Positions 1-12,635 are shown, counted from the stretch's first letter. The stretch: DNA of 64,000 bases from Selaginella moellendorffii (GCF_000143415.4 NW_003314349.1:96048-160047); one strand, 5' to 3'. A program made the numbers and translations. The notes: generated from the letters alone by a model not told the origin.

Positions 1-127
1 GGAGAGTGCTGTGTACAGTGATTGCCAACAAAGTAGCAGCAGCGGTGATCGTGATCATCGGGATCAATAGCGTGGAGAGTTTCGCACTAAAACTACTCAC
101 AGATCGAGTGGATTCGTTCGTCATCCA

Positions 128-703
128 TCACATACAGTAGCTAGAGACAGCGCGAGCGGGTTTCGTTTTGATATTGGGGGATAGGCCGGTGTACATTGTT
201 CTTGAGAGAAATAAGCGAGATTGATCGTGATGATCATGGCTTATGGGTGCGTGTGATCGGTGTTGTTGGGTGGTGATCTCGACTTGGGCGAGTTTGATTT
301 TGTTAATCCGATGGATGGATCGATCAGTTTCCCTACTCATCAGTGTCAGATCGTTAGGTGGCATCGTAAGATCCTGCGCAGGAGAATCAATGCGCTTGAT
401 GTACGTCCCCAGGACAAAATGCCCGCCTGTCTGGTCGTGATCTTTGCTCACCAAAACTCCAGTTCTTTTCCCTTGGGGTTCGTTCAACTCAATCGTGGTG
501 TCGGTCCGGTCAATCAAACACCACACTTTGGATCGAAAACCAATGGATCCATCGATCATTTGCAACGAAATGGACAAGGTAACCAACCCATCAGCCACTC
601 CGCCACCCAAAAACGAAAAAGAGGGCTTCAAAGTCTTGTCGTCGTCGACCGTAGTGAGGAGCGAGGAGATAGATTTGGATCCAACCACAAGCAACACCAA
701 CAA
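128..703 (-). other. Unidentified open frame without ATG
   Basis: This stretch stays open for about 190 codons on the minus strand, but the frame opens at a TTG and has no in-frame ATG near its start. I recognise no domain. The first residues (serine-rich, ending in DDD, then KTLKPS) lie in the A/B repeat at 602-800, and the inverted copy of that repeat keeps nearly the same peptide words on the plus strand. That hints that the repeat once came from coding DNA. It could be an exon, a pseudogene fragment or chance. Confidence 0.2.
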
Positions 704-800
704 AAAACTTTGAAGCCTTCTTCTTCGTTATTGGGTGGCGCGTTGCTTGTGGTTGATTCCAAATCTATCTCCTCGCTCCTCGCTACGATCGACGACGACA
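602..800. repeat. Inverted duplication in permuted order (A B / A' B')
   Basis: Segment A (602-637, ending gcttcaaagtctt) and B (638-695, starting gtcgtcgtcgacc) are followed by A' (703-741) and B' (742-800). Each primed copy is the reverse complement of its partner with few mismatches. The order is A, B, A', B' rather than the mirror order expected of a simple hairpin. Differences between the copies fall partly at third codon positions of the encoded word. Confidence 0.8.
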
Positions 801-2119
801 ATGCATCTACATCCCGGAATTGACCGAAAGAACATTACGCTGGCGACGGATTAATCGATCCATCAATGGACGTTGCGGTTGAGGGATTTGCCGCGAGTGG
901 GCATTTTTATGGAGTTTTCGGGGAGCCATAGCCAAGAGCATTGATTGCATGGTCTGGAAAAGGTGGTGGAGGTGGTAATGGTGACCATCCACCGACCTCT
1001 GTCCCCTTCGCAAATTCACATGACCAGCGAGTCTTGTTTCGTGAGCTGGGGGAAAAGGCATATGCGGTGGCATATTCACGGGTTTTGCCCTTCTGTTCTG
1101 TCAACCTTTAAAGGCTTCCTCGCCCGTCTCTTTCATTCCATGTATGCCCAGGGAGTTATTTTAGAGGGGTCGCCTCGGCTCCACAAAATGCCACCTTTGG
1201 GCATTTTACTTTTGTCATTGTGGGTTTTGGTATTTCTTGTTTGGTGTTGTGGCAAAAGGGAGCAGTGAATCAGGCCATGCGAACGAAGAGCTGGCTGGCG
1301 GTGTGTCATGTTGTGGCTGCCATGGACACGAGTACAGGGTTTGGATTCTAGGGGTTTTTGTTCTTGGCGTGCGTCAACTTCGCAAACTTGGAAACGAGAA
1401 CTTTGGAGGATTTGATATTTAATATCGATTTGGATAGGCGACCTTTTCCTCTTTCTCTCGTTCTTTCTTTCTCGCTGCGAGCAATGCAACTTCCCCGTGC
1501 CAATCTTTTACATCTGTGGACCTACGTAGAAAAGATCATAGAAAAGAAGAGGATCACGTAACTGTTTGGTCGAGATCATCAGATTTGTTTGCAAACGAGT
1601 TTTCCAAATTGTGGGGACGCTCCCTAGTTACACAGTTTCATGCGCTGTCCAGGATCTTGTGGAAAATTTGGCACGAACTTGTGAAGTGTCCATAGTGATA
1701 ACTTCATTTCGTACAAATTTGGATGTTTTCGCATCAGCTTTGAGATTGTCTCATTGGGTAGTTTGATTATAGTCATTGGATCTTATCATCACAGTTACGC
1801 AATTTTCTTATAGAAACTCGAGAGTTTGACACTCGAGAAGTCGGTTTGAAATACAAGTTTGCGTCCACCGCTGCTCAAGGTGAGTTTGGACACTTTAAAT
1901 CTCTTCTCAAGGTCAAAACCAAGCCACTTGATCAGAGAGCCCTGTGTGAACTCCTTGATGATAGAGCAAGCCGAGGAGCATTTTTCTTCGTCAATCGCTT
2001 GACTTAACAGTGCTCTTAAGTTCTTCGTTTGGATCGGCCAGAAACTAGTTTTTCCAAATCCCATCAATGTTATAAGCAGGACTGTACAATGCAGATAGAA
2101 CCTTTGCTTGCTTACGTGA
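801..2119. other. No gene recognised
   Basis: Only short frames with unconvincing composition occur here. I see no domain, RNA gene or terminal repeat. The right part is the 3' flank of the Mpo1-like gene. Confidence 0.5.
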
Positions 2120-2998
2120 TCATACCTTCTTTGATTTCCCTGACCTGAATTTCGCAATCTCCGCGCCAACTTTGTTCCGAACATTCTTGTAAAACCCCGG
2201 GTAAGGTTCGTATCCAAACACGTCATGAAGCACCTGAAAAAAACCTGCCATGCGTGAGCAAAGTCTGCAGGAAACAAGCTCCTCTCACCTCGAGCAAGAC
2301 GAAGAATGGTGCCATGAGCAGCGCTTGGACGAGATTATCCAAAAGAGCCGGCGCTCGACGCTGGATTGTTTCGCAAAGATCGTTAGAAAACCAACCATCG
2401 CTATGGACGCAAAATAGCTCACCTCAAACACTCCATGGCCGATGAACTGCGCAGTCCAGCAAAAAATCTGGCCACCAGCAGCAACCTGGCCAAAGCAAAA
2501 CCGAAAAAAAGTTGGATGATCGAAGTCCCAGCGAGAAGAAAAAAAATTTAAATCCAATCTCAAAGAAACAATGGATCAACCAGAGAACGAAAAAAAAATG
2601 GAGACCAGGAAATCGATCGAAAGAAGAAAAGAAGAACTGACCTTCCATCCAAGAGAAAATCCCATTTTTTGAGCTGCCGCATTGGCCCCAATCCAACACG
2701 CCAGGCACATCGCGGCCGCCAGCGAGCCAGCGCGCTTATCCAGCGCCGTGTAGAAGAGCGCGTAGAATCCAGCAAACAGGAAGCTGTAGTTGATCACCAT
2801 GAAATCCTGGAGCGGCAGCGTCTTGGCGGGCAGCGGCAAGGGCATCAGCGGCTTCGGCGACGCCAGCGCCATTAGAATGAGCGCTGTGAAGAGGATCGGC
2901 CACACGAACACGACGTGGATGCCGACATTGATCCTGTTGCTGTGATAGGCGCCATAGAAGGCGAAATGCTTCTCCAGATCGAGGATCCCTCTCGCCAT
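2120..2998 (-). CDS. Mpo1-like / DUF962 (YGL010w-type) membrane protein
   Basis: Four exons (2642-2998, 2423-2485, 2289-2360, 2120-2233) join in phase to give 201 residues. The N-terminus ILDLEKHFAFYGAYHSNRIN and hydrophobic segments around FVWPILFTALILMA, FLFAGFYALFY and AAAMCLACWIGANAAA are typical of the family. The conserved tail with GHGVFE, RRAPALLDNLVQALLMAPFF and GYEPYP follows. In yeast Mpo1 is an ER Fe(II)-dependent dioxygenase for 2-hydroxy fatty acids (phytosphingosine breakdown); plant members are inferred to be related. The start is the ATG at 2998; an in-frame upstream codon at 3037 would add 13 residues but resembles the family less. It is transcribed divergently from the isopropylmalate dehydrogenase gene. 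Confidence 0.9.
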
Positions 2999-3079
2999 CG
3001 CTAGAGTTTTAGGGCTCTTGCGGAGATTTATACCCAAACGCTATCTGGCCGTACACGTGGCAGAATTAGGGTTCTAGCT
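2999..3079. promoter_or_regulatory. 81-bp bidirectional promoter with G-box/ABRE-like and telo-box motifs
   Basis: Only 81 bp separate the start codons of two divergent genes. The interval holds TACACGTGGC (G-box/ABRE-like core CACGTG) and, beside the plus-strand start, ATTAGGGTTCT, a telo-box-like motif common near plant housekeeping starts; a second TTTAGGGCTC lies on the other side. Transcription start sites must lie inside it or in the neighbouring coding DNA. Confidence 0.6.
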
Positions 3080-4872
<1,793 letters not shown>

Positions 4873-5013
4873 CCAAGAGTTCCAAATTTTGAGAGACTGG
4901 TAGCTATGATTCAGGTTTTGATTCTCAGGCAGGTATGAGAAAACTCAAAACTTCGTACTTATTTTTGTTATGGATGATCCACAAACAAGACAGCGAAAAG
5001 AATATCGAAGTGC

Positions 5014-5403
5014 TCACGCGGAGTAGTCGATATCGATGACTCCTGCGATTCTTCCGAATGCCTTCTGGGTATCAAAAGCTCTCCTGGACAGCAGCCATTA
5101 CCAATACATTTGGTGGAGTAGAAGTGTCCACATGCGGCTTTAATGTTATAGATCCCTGGCGATGCCGCTGCAAACATAAAATCTGATGGAAGATCGCCGT
5201 TCTCGTAGCAGGCCTATTGCGAGACGAAAGAGAGAGCTCATCATCCTACTGGTATAGTGAAAAGTTCCAGTTATCTTCTTACACTCTTTTTGTTTGTGGT
5301 GCATAGCTGTGCTAAGAATTCCCAGGCTTGGCTCGAGGATTGCCATGAACACTACGGTGGCAATGGCAAGAGCAGCGAAGGCTTTGGCAGTAGAAGCCAT
5401 CAT
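5014..5403 (-). pseudogene. EG45-like (plant natriuretic peptide type) pseudogene, copy A
   Basis: Exon 1 (5283-5403) encodes a signal peptide (AKAFAALAIATVVFMAILEP) like those of the other copies. Exon 2 keeps ACYENGDLPSDFMFAAASP and AACGHFYSTKCIGNGC, then loses about 50 bp that should encode the RVQIVDLCPG segment. After that gap the original ending (AFDTQKAFGRIAG then DIDYSA and a stop at 5014) continues in another frame. The exon 1/exon 2 phase also does not fit. It is the most diverged member of the local cluster and lies about 140 bp from the end of the isopropylmalate dehydrogenase gene. Confidence 0.8.
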
Positions 5404-5763
5404 GGAGGAAATGCAAATGCGACATGGAACTTGTCGAGAAACGCGTGCGTACGCATTGCGTATTTATACTCGACCAAGAAGCGCTAAAGACCGACTTTGG
5501 GAAAGAACAGTGACCGCAATGGTGCCATTTTTTTCTCTTGAAGCCTCTAAACTCCACGTCCCAGACTTTGCCATGCAAGCTCGCTACGTACCACGCCATT
5601 AAAGCTTGGTAGAGATTTCAAAGCTCTCACGATTGTGTATGGGTAAGAAGGCTGGAATCGAGAAAGAAATAACAAGATGTCAATCTTCTTGATAAATCCT
5701 TTTATTGTGATCATGGATCATTGTAGTTCTTCTTTAGGGCAGCGATAGTGCTTTGGAGCATAT

Positions 5764-6216
5764 CTAGCATGCGTTGTAGTTGACACTGATAACTCCAACA
5801 GCTGGGTCTGCAATCCGTGCAAATGCCTCTTGGGAGAGATCAAAGGCGCCTGGACAGCCCGGGCAAAGATCCACGATCTGCACTCGGATGGTGTCGCCAT
5901 TCCTGCAGCCATTTCCAGTGCATCTCACGCAGAAAAAGGTCCCGCAAGCTGCGCCATTGTTGTAGACTGCCGGAGACGCCGCTGCGAACAGAAAATCTGC
6001 TGGGAGAGGATTAAACCCAAAGCAAGCCGACGCTGCACGAGAAGTTGATCGAGATTTTCACGAATGAGAGTTTAGAACTGCAAAGATCTTACGCTGGTAT
6101 GGAGGTGTGTAGAACGTAGCCCTGCTGGAAATTCCCTGGGCCATGCTTGGCACCACGAGTGCCAGGAGAAGTGCGGAGGCAATGACTAGAGCAGCAAATC
6201 CTTTGCTAGAAGCCAT
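5764..6216 (-). CDS. EG45-like domain protein (plant natriuretic peptide type), copy B
   Basis: Two exons (6093-6216, 5764-6032) encode 130 residues. A signal peptide (residues 1-27, ending PSMAQG) is followed by a single expansin-like/barwin double-psi beta-barrel domain with no expansin C-terminal domain. Six cysteines sit in SACFGF, AACGTFFCVRCTGNGC and VDLCPGCPGAFDLS; the family ending GVISVNYNAC is intact. Family members are secreted, mobile wall proteins tied to water and ion balance (PNP/EG45). A TATA-like box (TATACTC on the plus strand) lies about 45 bp before the start. It is the inverted twin of copy D, including roughly 250 bp of promoter. Confidence 0.92.
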
Positions 6217-6781
6217 GATTCGTGTAGCAAGAGTGAGAATGCTTGTATTGAAAACTCAGACTTTATACTCAAGAGATCGCTGGGACGGGAATGCAAAAAG
6301 TGTTCTACCTTGAAGTTTCACAGCGGAGTTCCTGGACCACCAAAAACGACTCTGGTGATTGACGTGGGATTTTCAACACGGCTCATCTCAGATTTCCTCA
6401 CGGCTCATCTCAGTTTTCCTCAAGATCAGTTGTCCGTTCTGGAGACGTGTTTAAGTTTACGTAGAAAAGAGTTTTGCCGTTCTCTGAGTCACGAGCCATA
6501 CGATCATCAAGAAAGTCTATCCAATTCTAGACGATGAAGAGTTTGGGTGGCGAAGTTTCTTACATGTCCAAGGTGCCACGAGCCCTATGACTCTCGAAGT
6601 CTATGAAGACAATTGAACATGACGTGGAAGACTCTTTTTTAATCTTATTCATAAGTTCTAGCGTTTAGTTTTTTCAACACTTCTTTCCAGAGAAATACGG
6701 CTAGCACCTATGATAAGAGAGATTATAACATCACCAACATAGATTTCTTTTATCATTCTTACTGGTAGTAGTCGATGTTGT

Positions 6782-7177
6782 TCATGCAAATGCCTGCTGG
6801 GAGAGATCAAAGGCACCCGGGCAGCCCGGGCAAAGATCCACGATCTTCAAGCGGATAACATTGCTGTTCCTGCAGCCATTGCTCGTGCATTTCACGCAGT
6901 AGTAGCGTCCGCAAGCGGCTCCATTGCTGTAAATAGATGGAGCCGCTGCTGCAAAGCTATAATCTGATGGAAGAGAACCATAGCCATAGCAAGCTGATGC
7001 TGGTGGATCAGAGAAAAACATTTTTAGGTGTTACTGTGCATGATGAATTCGTGAAAGCTTAAGTTTACGCTTGTATTGGTTGTAGAAAGTGGCTTTGCTT
7101 GCGATTCCTAGGCTTGGCTCCGCCAAGAGCAGCGTGGTGGCAATGAAGAAAGCAGCAAAGGCTTTGGTAGAAGCCAT
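6782..7177 (-). CDS. EG45-like domain protein, copy C, C-terminally truncated
   Basis: Exons 7069-7177 and 6782-6999 give 108 residues, nearly the same as copy F but with two changes. A 6-bp in-frame loss in the signal peptide removes two residues. A 25-bp deletion just after GAFDLSQQAFA shifts the frame to an immediate stop and removes the last ~16 residues. The lost strand (GVINIDYY in copy F) closes the barrel in this fold, so the product is probably unstable. It could equally be called a pseudogene. It belongs to a segmental duplicate of 13.4-15.4 kb, including the following xylanase piece. Confidence 0.7.
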
Positions 7178-7682
7178 GGATGTATGGAACAGGATAATCA
7201 CGAACGAGTGTTTGATGTTGAAAATAATCGTGCGATGGGGAAGATAATCGTCATGTGATTAGATGTGTAAAAGTTAAATTCTGCAATTCAAGAAAAGATC
7301 TTATTTCAAAGCCCTTGGCAAACCTATCTCAAGTTGAATACTTCATAATGAATTGAAAGTAGAACGAGTGTTCAAGAGACTGTTTGATGTTGAAGCTTAT
7401 CGTGAACGAGTGCTTGATGATGAAGATAATCCTCATGTGATTATATTATAGTTGAGGAATGAAAGTTCAAAACGATATCAAATTCTGCGATGCCAGAATA
7501 ATTCAAGACTAGAACATGATGCTGGATGCGTATAGAATCTTATTGCTGGAAGAGCTTATTTGAAAGCCGTAAAATTCCGTGTAACCATCAACACCAAACT
7601 TCAATAATGCGAGCAAAACCATTAGATTAAAAATAAATAAGCTGTAATTAAATGTAGTTATTAGAATTTTTTTATTGAAGTT

Positions 7683-8705
7683 AGGGTCAGGATTCGAACT
7701 TGTACAAAGATTTGTTTGTATCTTGGCTCACATCGAAGCTCACTTCCACTTTCTTTCCACCACTCTTCTCGACCAAGGCCTTGTAGCTTAGTGTGAAACT
7801 TCCCTTCCTTGTCTGTGGAGCCAGAGAGCTCCGTCTGCCACAGCCTCTTCCCAGCTTCATTCACAACATCCTGCCAGAATCCCCACAGCACCACTCCCTC
7901 CACCGCTGGATGTGCAAACGCTTCGCGCAGCACAGCCTCCAAGTCGTCCGCTCGGACGTGCTCGTTGCTTGAAGACACGTTCAGCAAGCCACAAAGAATC
8001 ATCCCCACGGGAATGTAGACATGACCTTGGACTCAGATACCACTGACTGGAGCACCTTGTGTTGAGTATATACACTCTCTATGACATGAGCTTAAATAGC
8101 AGTAGTGCCACCTCACTGATCCAGGTGTAGGCTAGAGGTGTGTTTCTTGATCATGTCTATCTTTGTCCATTGTAACTTCTGCATATCTCTTCATGGTATC
8201 AGAGTTGTAAGTTTTTGAAAGGGAAACAGAGTCCTGTCGTGGATATGAGAGAATGATTGGATGCAGAGGGGATTCATGTCATTGAGATTAAGAGGGTGTT
8301 AAGTATATATGCTTTCTATGACATGAGCATGGTGCCACCTCGTGTACGCTAGATCTTGATCATGTATATTTAGCTATGACAATATATTCAAGCTATCCTT
8401 GTCCATCATAGCTTCCACATATCTCTTCACCTTGCGCGGTTGAACTCTCAATTTGCTGGACGTGTCTCTGAGCTGAGGAGCTCGCCTCTCGACCATCTTC
8501 AACGTGGTAGTCATTGACGAAGAGCCTGACCGGTGGATCCAGAGCTTGAACATGTTGGCGTGAACCTCGTCATCCAGCCTGCTCTTGTAGAAACCCTGTC
8601 GTTGTTCACGTCGTAGTGTTGGAACTGAAGGCAGGGCTCTCTCGACCACCTGATCACGTTCTAGAGGTTGCTCTAAGCCTGTCACCCTGGAAGCTTTTAT
8701 GGACT
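7683..8705 (-). pseudogene. GH10 xylanase pseudogene split by a TRIM element
   Basis: Two segments match the 3' half of the intact xylanase at 14671-17688. The part at 7683-8059 keeps SSNEHVRADDLEAVLREAF, HPAVEGVVLWGFWQ and LSGSTDKEGKF; the part at 8430-8705 keeps FYKSRLDDEVHANMFK in damaged frames. Internal deletions remove the WLTEVDVS nucleophile segment and the acid/base NNE segment, and frames are broken in several places. Between the two parts sits a 370-bp TRIM with duplicated CCTTG, exactly where the intact gene has one CCTTG. Its 5' end stops abruptly against an inverted EG45 fragment at about 8706. Confidence 0.9.
8060..8429 (+). mobile_element. TRIM (terminal-repeat retrotransposon in miniature), family A
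   Basis: A complete small LTR element. The left LTR (8060-8193) starts TGTTGAGTATATAC and ends CTCTTCA; the right LTR (8297-8429) starts TGTTAAGTATATAT and ends CTCTTCA. The primer-binding site TGGTATCAGAG (8194-8204) is the complement of initiator tRNA-Met, and a purine-rich tract (gagattaagaggg) precedes the right LTR. The internal region is about 103 bp with no coding capacity. Perfect 5-bp target-site duplications CCTTG flank it (8055-8059, 8430-8434). The LTRs have diverged visibly, so it is not recent. Confidence 0.93.
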
Positions 8706-8983
8706 CTTCCAGGATTCGGACAGACTTTGGAGAACTTTGCCCACTCGGCAGAGGCATCTCCTCTTCTCCTCATAGTGTTAGCAGCATCTCCGACAGTGTT
8801 CAACAATCTCAGAGCTTCTTCTGCTTGAGATGCACTGGAAACGGCTGCAGGGATGGGAACACCATCCGAGTGCAGATCGTGGATGTTTGGCCGTGCTGTC
8901 CAGGCGCCTTTGATCTCTCCCAAGAGGCATTTGCACGAATTGCAAACCCAGATGTTGGAGTTATCAGCGTCATCTACAACTGA
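8706..8983 (+). pseudogene. EG45-like exon 2 fragment
   Basis: The right part reads CTGNGCRDGNTIRVQIVD, then CCPGAFDLSQEAFARIANP and GVISVIYN before a stop at 8981-8983, matching exon 2 of copies B and D. The left part, matching FLFAAASP and AACG, is frame-broken. No exon 1 or promoter precedes it; it abuts the xylanase fragment tail to tail. Dead fragment. Confidence 0.8.
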
Positions 8984-10130
8984 TGCTAAATGTCTCTGAT
9001 ATCCTTCTGATATCTCACTCGCACGTGTTTCCATGATCATACACAATAAACGGATTTATCAAGAGGATTGGTAAATCAAAGGATCTCATTTTTGGCTGAT
9101 CGATTCTATCTTCCCTTCCCACTTGTAATTGCGAGAGCTTTGAAATGACCACGAATACGGATGTGGTATGTAACACTGTCATAAACATTTGAGAGTATGC
9201 AATTTTCCCTTGCTTTAAACCAATGCTTCTAAAATAATGGTTTTGATTTTCACATATTTCTTATGAATTTTTAGAAAGCCTTTTAAATTTCTCAATGTAA
9301 CTTGCACTTGCCCTTATCATATTGACATCGCTGTGGATTGTTGATCAACTTGCTTGACCAGCTGTCTCCTTGTGCCGCATCTTAGGGCCTGACTCTTAAT
9401 CCAGGCCCGGGCCTCCATGGCACTGAGTTGTCACCCTCAGCACAGAATGCTCTTCGGGTGATTCACAGCAGATCCATCCAGAATTTCCAAGACGATGGCA
9501 ATTCCCTTGCCACACCACACACCCAGCCTGAGCATGCAGGGACTTCCCGTCTGTAGATGTTAGTCCACTAGTGATGAGCAAAGCCAAGGTCCATAACTTT
9601 CTGTGATTGTGTGGGATTCAGATGAAGCCATCATAATCTTACCCATACAAAGAGCTTTACAAGCTCATTGAATTATGCCCCTTGAAGTTTTAATATCCTT
9701 ATGAAGTTTAAGAACTTCAAGAGGAAAGGAAGATCTCCATGCTTTCACGCTCACCTATAGTGTTTGTGATTGTGATGGAATGTCTACTGCCATTGTTCAA
9801 AGAGATTGTTAGTCCCAAACAACTTGGGGAATGGCAATTCTTAATGCCTACCAGGTTTTCAACCAGATGGGATATAGTAAGCCAGAGGCTTTTGCAAATA
9901 TGACAAATTCCAGGGGCTTTTATGCAATTTTCACTTAATGGAAAATGGGGCTTAAACTTTTACAAACTAACATAAACCAACATAAATTAACAGTTGGCCA
10001 AAACGAATACTTCTACAGATGTCATAAGGATTATATGAAAACAAAGATAAGAGTCTTTCACGTCGTTTTCAAATGGATAGACTTCGATAATCTTGCCCGT
10101 GACAACTCCAAGTTTTCTAGAGTGAGATAT
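8984..10130. other. No gene recognised
   Basis: Moderately AT-rich sequence without a convincing reading frame, RNA gene or terminal repeat. From about 10130 onward it resembles, inverted, the upstream region of copy B and becomes the promoter of copy D. Confidence 0.5.
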
Positions 10131-10481
10131 AAGAAAACTTCGCACCCAAACTCTTCATCGTTTAGAATTGGATAGACTTTCATGATAATCGTATTGCTCG
10201 TGACTCAGAGAGCGGCAAACTCTTTTCTACGTAAACTTGAACACGCCTCTAGAACGGAGAAACGAGACAACTGATTTGAGGAAAAACGTGTTGAAAATCC
10301 CACGTCAATTACGCAGAGTCCTTTTTGGTGGCCCAGGAACTCCGCTGTGAAACTTCAAAGTAGAACACTCGTTGCATTCCCGTCCCAGCGAGCTCTTGAG
10401 TATAAAGTCCGAGTTTTCAATACACTCGTCTCAAGCAGCTCCATATCTTCTTCAAACATTCTCGTTCTTGCTACACAAATC

Positions 10482-10943
10482 ATGGCTTCTAGCAAAGGAT
10501 TTGCTGCTCTAGTCATTGCCGCCGCGCTTCTCCTGGCACTCGTGGAGCCAAGTGTGGCCCAGGGAATTTCCAGCAGGGCTACGTTCTACACACCTCCATA
10601 CCAGCGTAAGATTTTTGCAGTTCTAAACTCTCATTCGTGAAAATCTTCAACTTCTTGTGTTGCTTCTCGTGCAGCGTCCTCTTGCTTTGGGTTTGATCCT
10701 CTCCCAGCAGATTTTCTGTTCGCAGCGGCGTCTCCGGCAGTCTTCAACAATCGCGCAGCTTGTGGGACCTTTTTCTGCGTGAGATGCACTGGAAATGGCT
10801 GCAGGAATGGCAACACCATCCGAGTGCAGATTGTGGATCTTTGCCCGGGCTGTCCAGGTGCATTTGATCTCTCCCAAGAGGCATTTGCACGGATTGCAGA
10901 CCCAGCTGTTGGAGTTATCAGTGTCAACTACAACGCATGCTAA
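10482..10943 (+). CDS. EG45-like domain protein (plant natriuretic peptide type), copy D
   Basis: Exons 10482-10605 and 10675-10943 encode 130 residues, nearly identical to copy B but on the opposite strand. A signal peptide (ASSKGFAALVIAAALLLALV) precedes the barwin/DPBB domain with SSCFGFDPLPADF, AACGTFFCVRCTGNGCRNGN, VDLCPGCPGAFDLSQEAF and GVISVNYNAC. One notable change against copy B is NNG to NNR before AACG. A TATA box (GAGTATAAAG, about 10397) lies some 80 bp before the start. Intact and probably expressed. Confidence 0.92.
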
Positions 10944-11229
10944 ATATCTCTGATATCATGATCAGCAATCATACACAATAATTTATCAAGAGGATTGATG
11001 AATCGTTCTCGATTCTAGCCTTCTTACCCATACACAATCGTGAGAGCTTTGAAATCTTTTCCAAGCTTTAATGGCGTGGTATGTAGTGATCTTGCATGGC
11101 AAAGTCTTTCTGGAAGAGAAAGAAGTTGCCTCAGCTGAGTGTCAATGTTTGCAAGGTGTTCCTCAAACGTGAAGTGGTTGATAACTTCAATGTCAGTGCT
11201 GTTGCAATGAAAAGTTTCCATCTTGGGCA

Positions 11230-11690
11230 ATGAAAAATCTTCGTTCAACTCAACAGTTTATGGGAAGGACTTGTAGTTGAGGATGTGACGACTTGTGAAG
11301 AATCTTGTGCATTCAGATAGTGGCCATGGGCATTATAGAGTGTGGCCTTTGAATGTCCATTGGAGATGTCCATCTTTCCAAGCTTCCAAATGGTGATGCC
11401 ATTCACCTGCTTATGCCATCCGCATTCAAGGATTATGGAATCCGTCAAAGGTGTGGAGCCAAGCTGTTGATAGTCCACCACCACAAAATCTGCCTATGAA
11501 AGGATGCCAAATACTGAAAACAGAACGCCACTGGCAAATACCTGTGGGAACCATAGTGTGATCGGTAAATGTCTTCAGGATTAATGTGTGCTTTGAGATG
11601 TGAATATGTGATGCTTGGACAACTTCCATGGAGAGCTTTAACCAGAGTCGACGGGAGCGTCAAGGATGGGCAATCCATGGCTGAAGTCCA
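11230..11690 (-). other. Coding-like segment of unknown identity
   Basis: On the minus strand two blocks look like exons joined by a possible acceptor. One carries FFALVDFSHGLPILDAPVDS and, in another frame, ASHIHISKHTLILKTFTDH; the second carries ADFVVVDYQQLGSTPLTDSI, ECGWHKQVNGITIWKLGKMD and SNGHSKATLYNAHGHY. Frame changes and a stop between them suggest a damaged gene. I do not recognise the family. It lies between copy D and the broken copy E and may have replaced most of exon 2 of copy E. Confidence 0.3.
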
Positions 11691-11739
11691 CTAGTGCAAA
11701 GAATGTGCCAGGATCTGGAAAAACAGTTTTGTCAATCAG

Positions 11740-11980
11740 ATGTGCGAACAGGAAATCTGCTGGAAGAGGAAAGGCAAGACGACGCTGCATGAGGAGCAAG
11801 AGAAGAAGTTGATCAAGATTTGATTACGGGTGAGAGTTTCTATACAAAGATCTTATGCAGTTATGGAGGTGTGTCGAATGTAGCCCTGCTGGAAATTCCC
11901 TGGGCCACGCTTGGCTCCGCGAGTGCCAGGAAAAGCGCGGCGACAATGACTAGAGCAGCAAATCCTTTGCTAGAAGTCAT
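11740..11980 (-). pseudogene. EG45-like pseudogene, copy E
   Basis: Exon 1 (11846-11980) matches copies B and D (TSSKGFAALVIVAALFLALA and so on), but the tyrosine codon near its end is TAA and the splice donor GTAAG is ATAAG. Exon 2 keeps only about 60 bp, equivalent to the FGF-PLPADFLFA part, and then runs into unrelated sequence. Its promoter (about 11990-12230) still resembles those of B and D. Confidence 0.88.
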
Positions 11981-12234
11981 GAGCGAGACTGTTTGAAGAA
12001 GCACTGGGGCTGCTTGAGACGAGTAACTCGAGTGTGCGAGGACTTTATACTCGAGAGACATGTATTCTACGTTGAAGTTTCACAGCGGGCCACCAAAAAC
12101 AACTCTGAGTAATGGACATGAGATTTCCAACACGACTTATCCTCAAGATCAGTTATCTCGTTTCTCCATTCTAGAGTCGTGTTCAAGTTTACGTAGAAAA
12201 GGGTTTTACCGTTCTCTGAGACACGAGCCGTAAG

Positions 12235-12390
12235 TATTCGGGATAGAAATCACGAATGTACTCTGGAATGCCAGCCGCTGCTGGCGCTACGCCCGGGGCC
12301 TGCCGGGCGTCTCTCTTATTGACTATAAGAACTGAACAGACACGACGGGTCAACTTGACCCAAGAGGGAATCACGAATATTCCCTCAATA
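12235..12390 (-). repeat. 3' LTR, family B (156 bp)
   Basis: Three mismatches against 13156-13311; termini TATTGA and GAATA on the element strand. Confidence 0.9.
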
Positions 12391-12397
12391 CTCCCAC

Positions 12398-12623
12398 TCA
12401 AGTTGAGCTCGTGATACTTCTTTTCTTCACGCCCAAAGCTTGTACGTGTCGCGCAAACACTGCTGGTGGAAGTGCCTTCGTGAATATATCTGCCACCATC
12501 TCCGTGGTAGCACAGTAGACGAGTTCCACTTTCTTCACCGCTACCTGTTCACGAATAAAATGAAACTGAACCTGGATATGTTTTGTCCTGCGATGAAATC
12601 TTGGATTCTTTGTCAAGGCAATA
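12398..12623 (-). pseudogene. C-terminal tail of a Ty1/copia pol polyprotein
   Basis: The frame reads IALTKNPRFHRRTKHIQVQF, HFIREQV, then VADIFTKALPPAVF, the standard end of copia RNase H/polyprotein. It begins abruptly right after a primer-binding-site copy, so everything upstream (gag, protease, integrase, most of RT) has been deleted. It stops just before the 3' LTR as expected for the end of pol. Confidence 0.9.
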
Positions 12624-12635
12624 GCTCCGATACCA

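Noticed and set aside
8374-8757. 127-codon minus-strand frame as a gene
   Set aside because: It spans the TRIM LTR end and broken xylanase DNA; a chance fusion.
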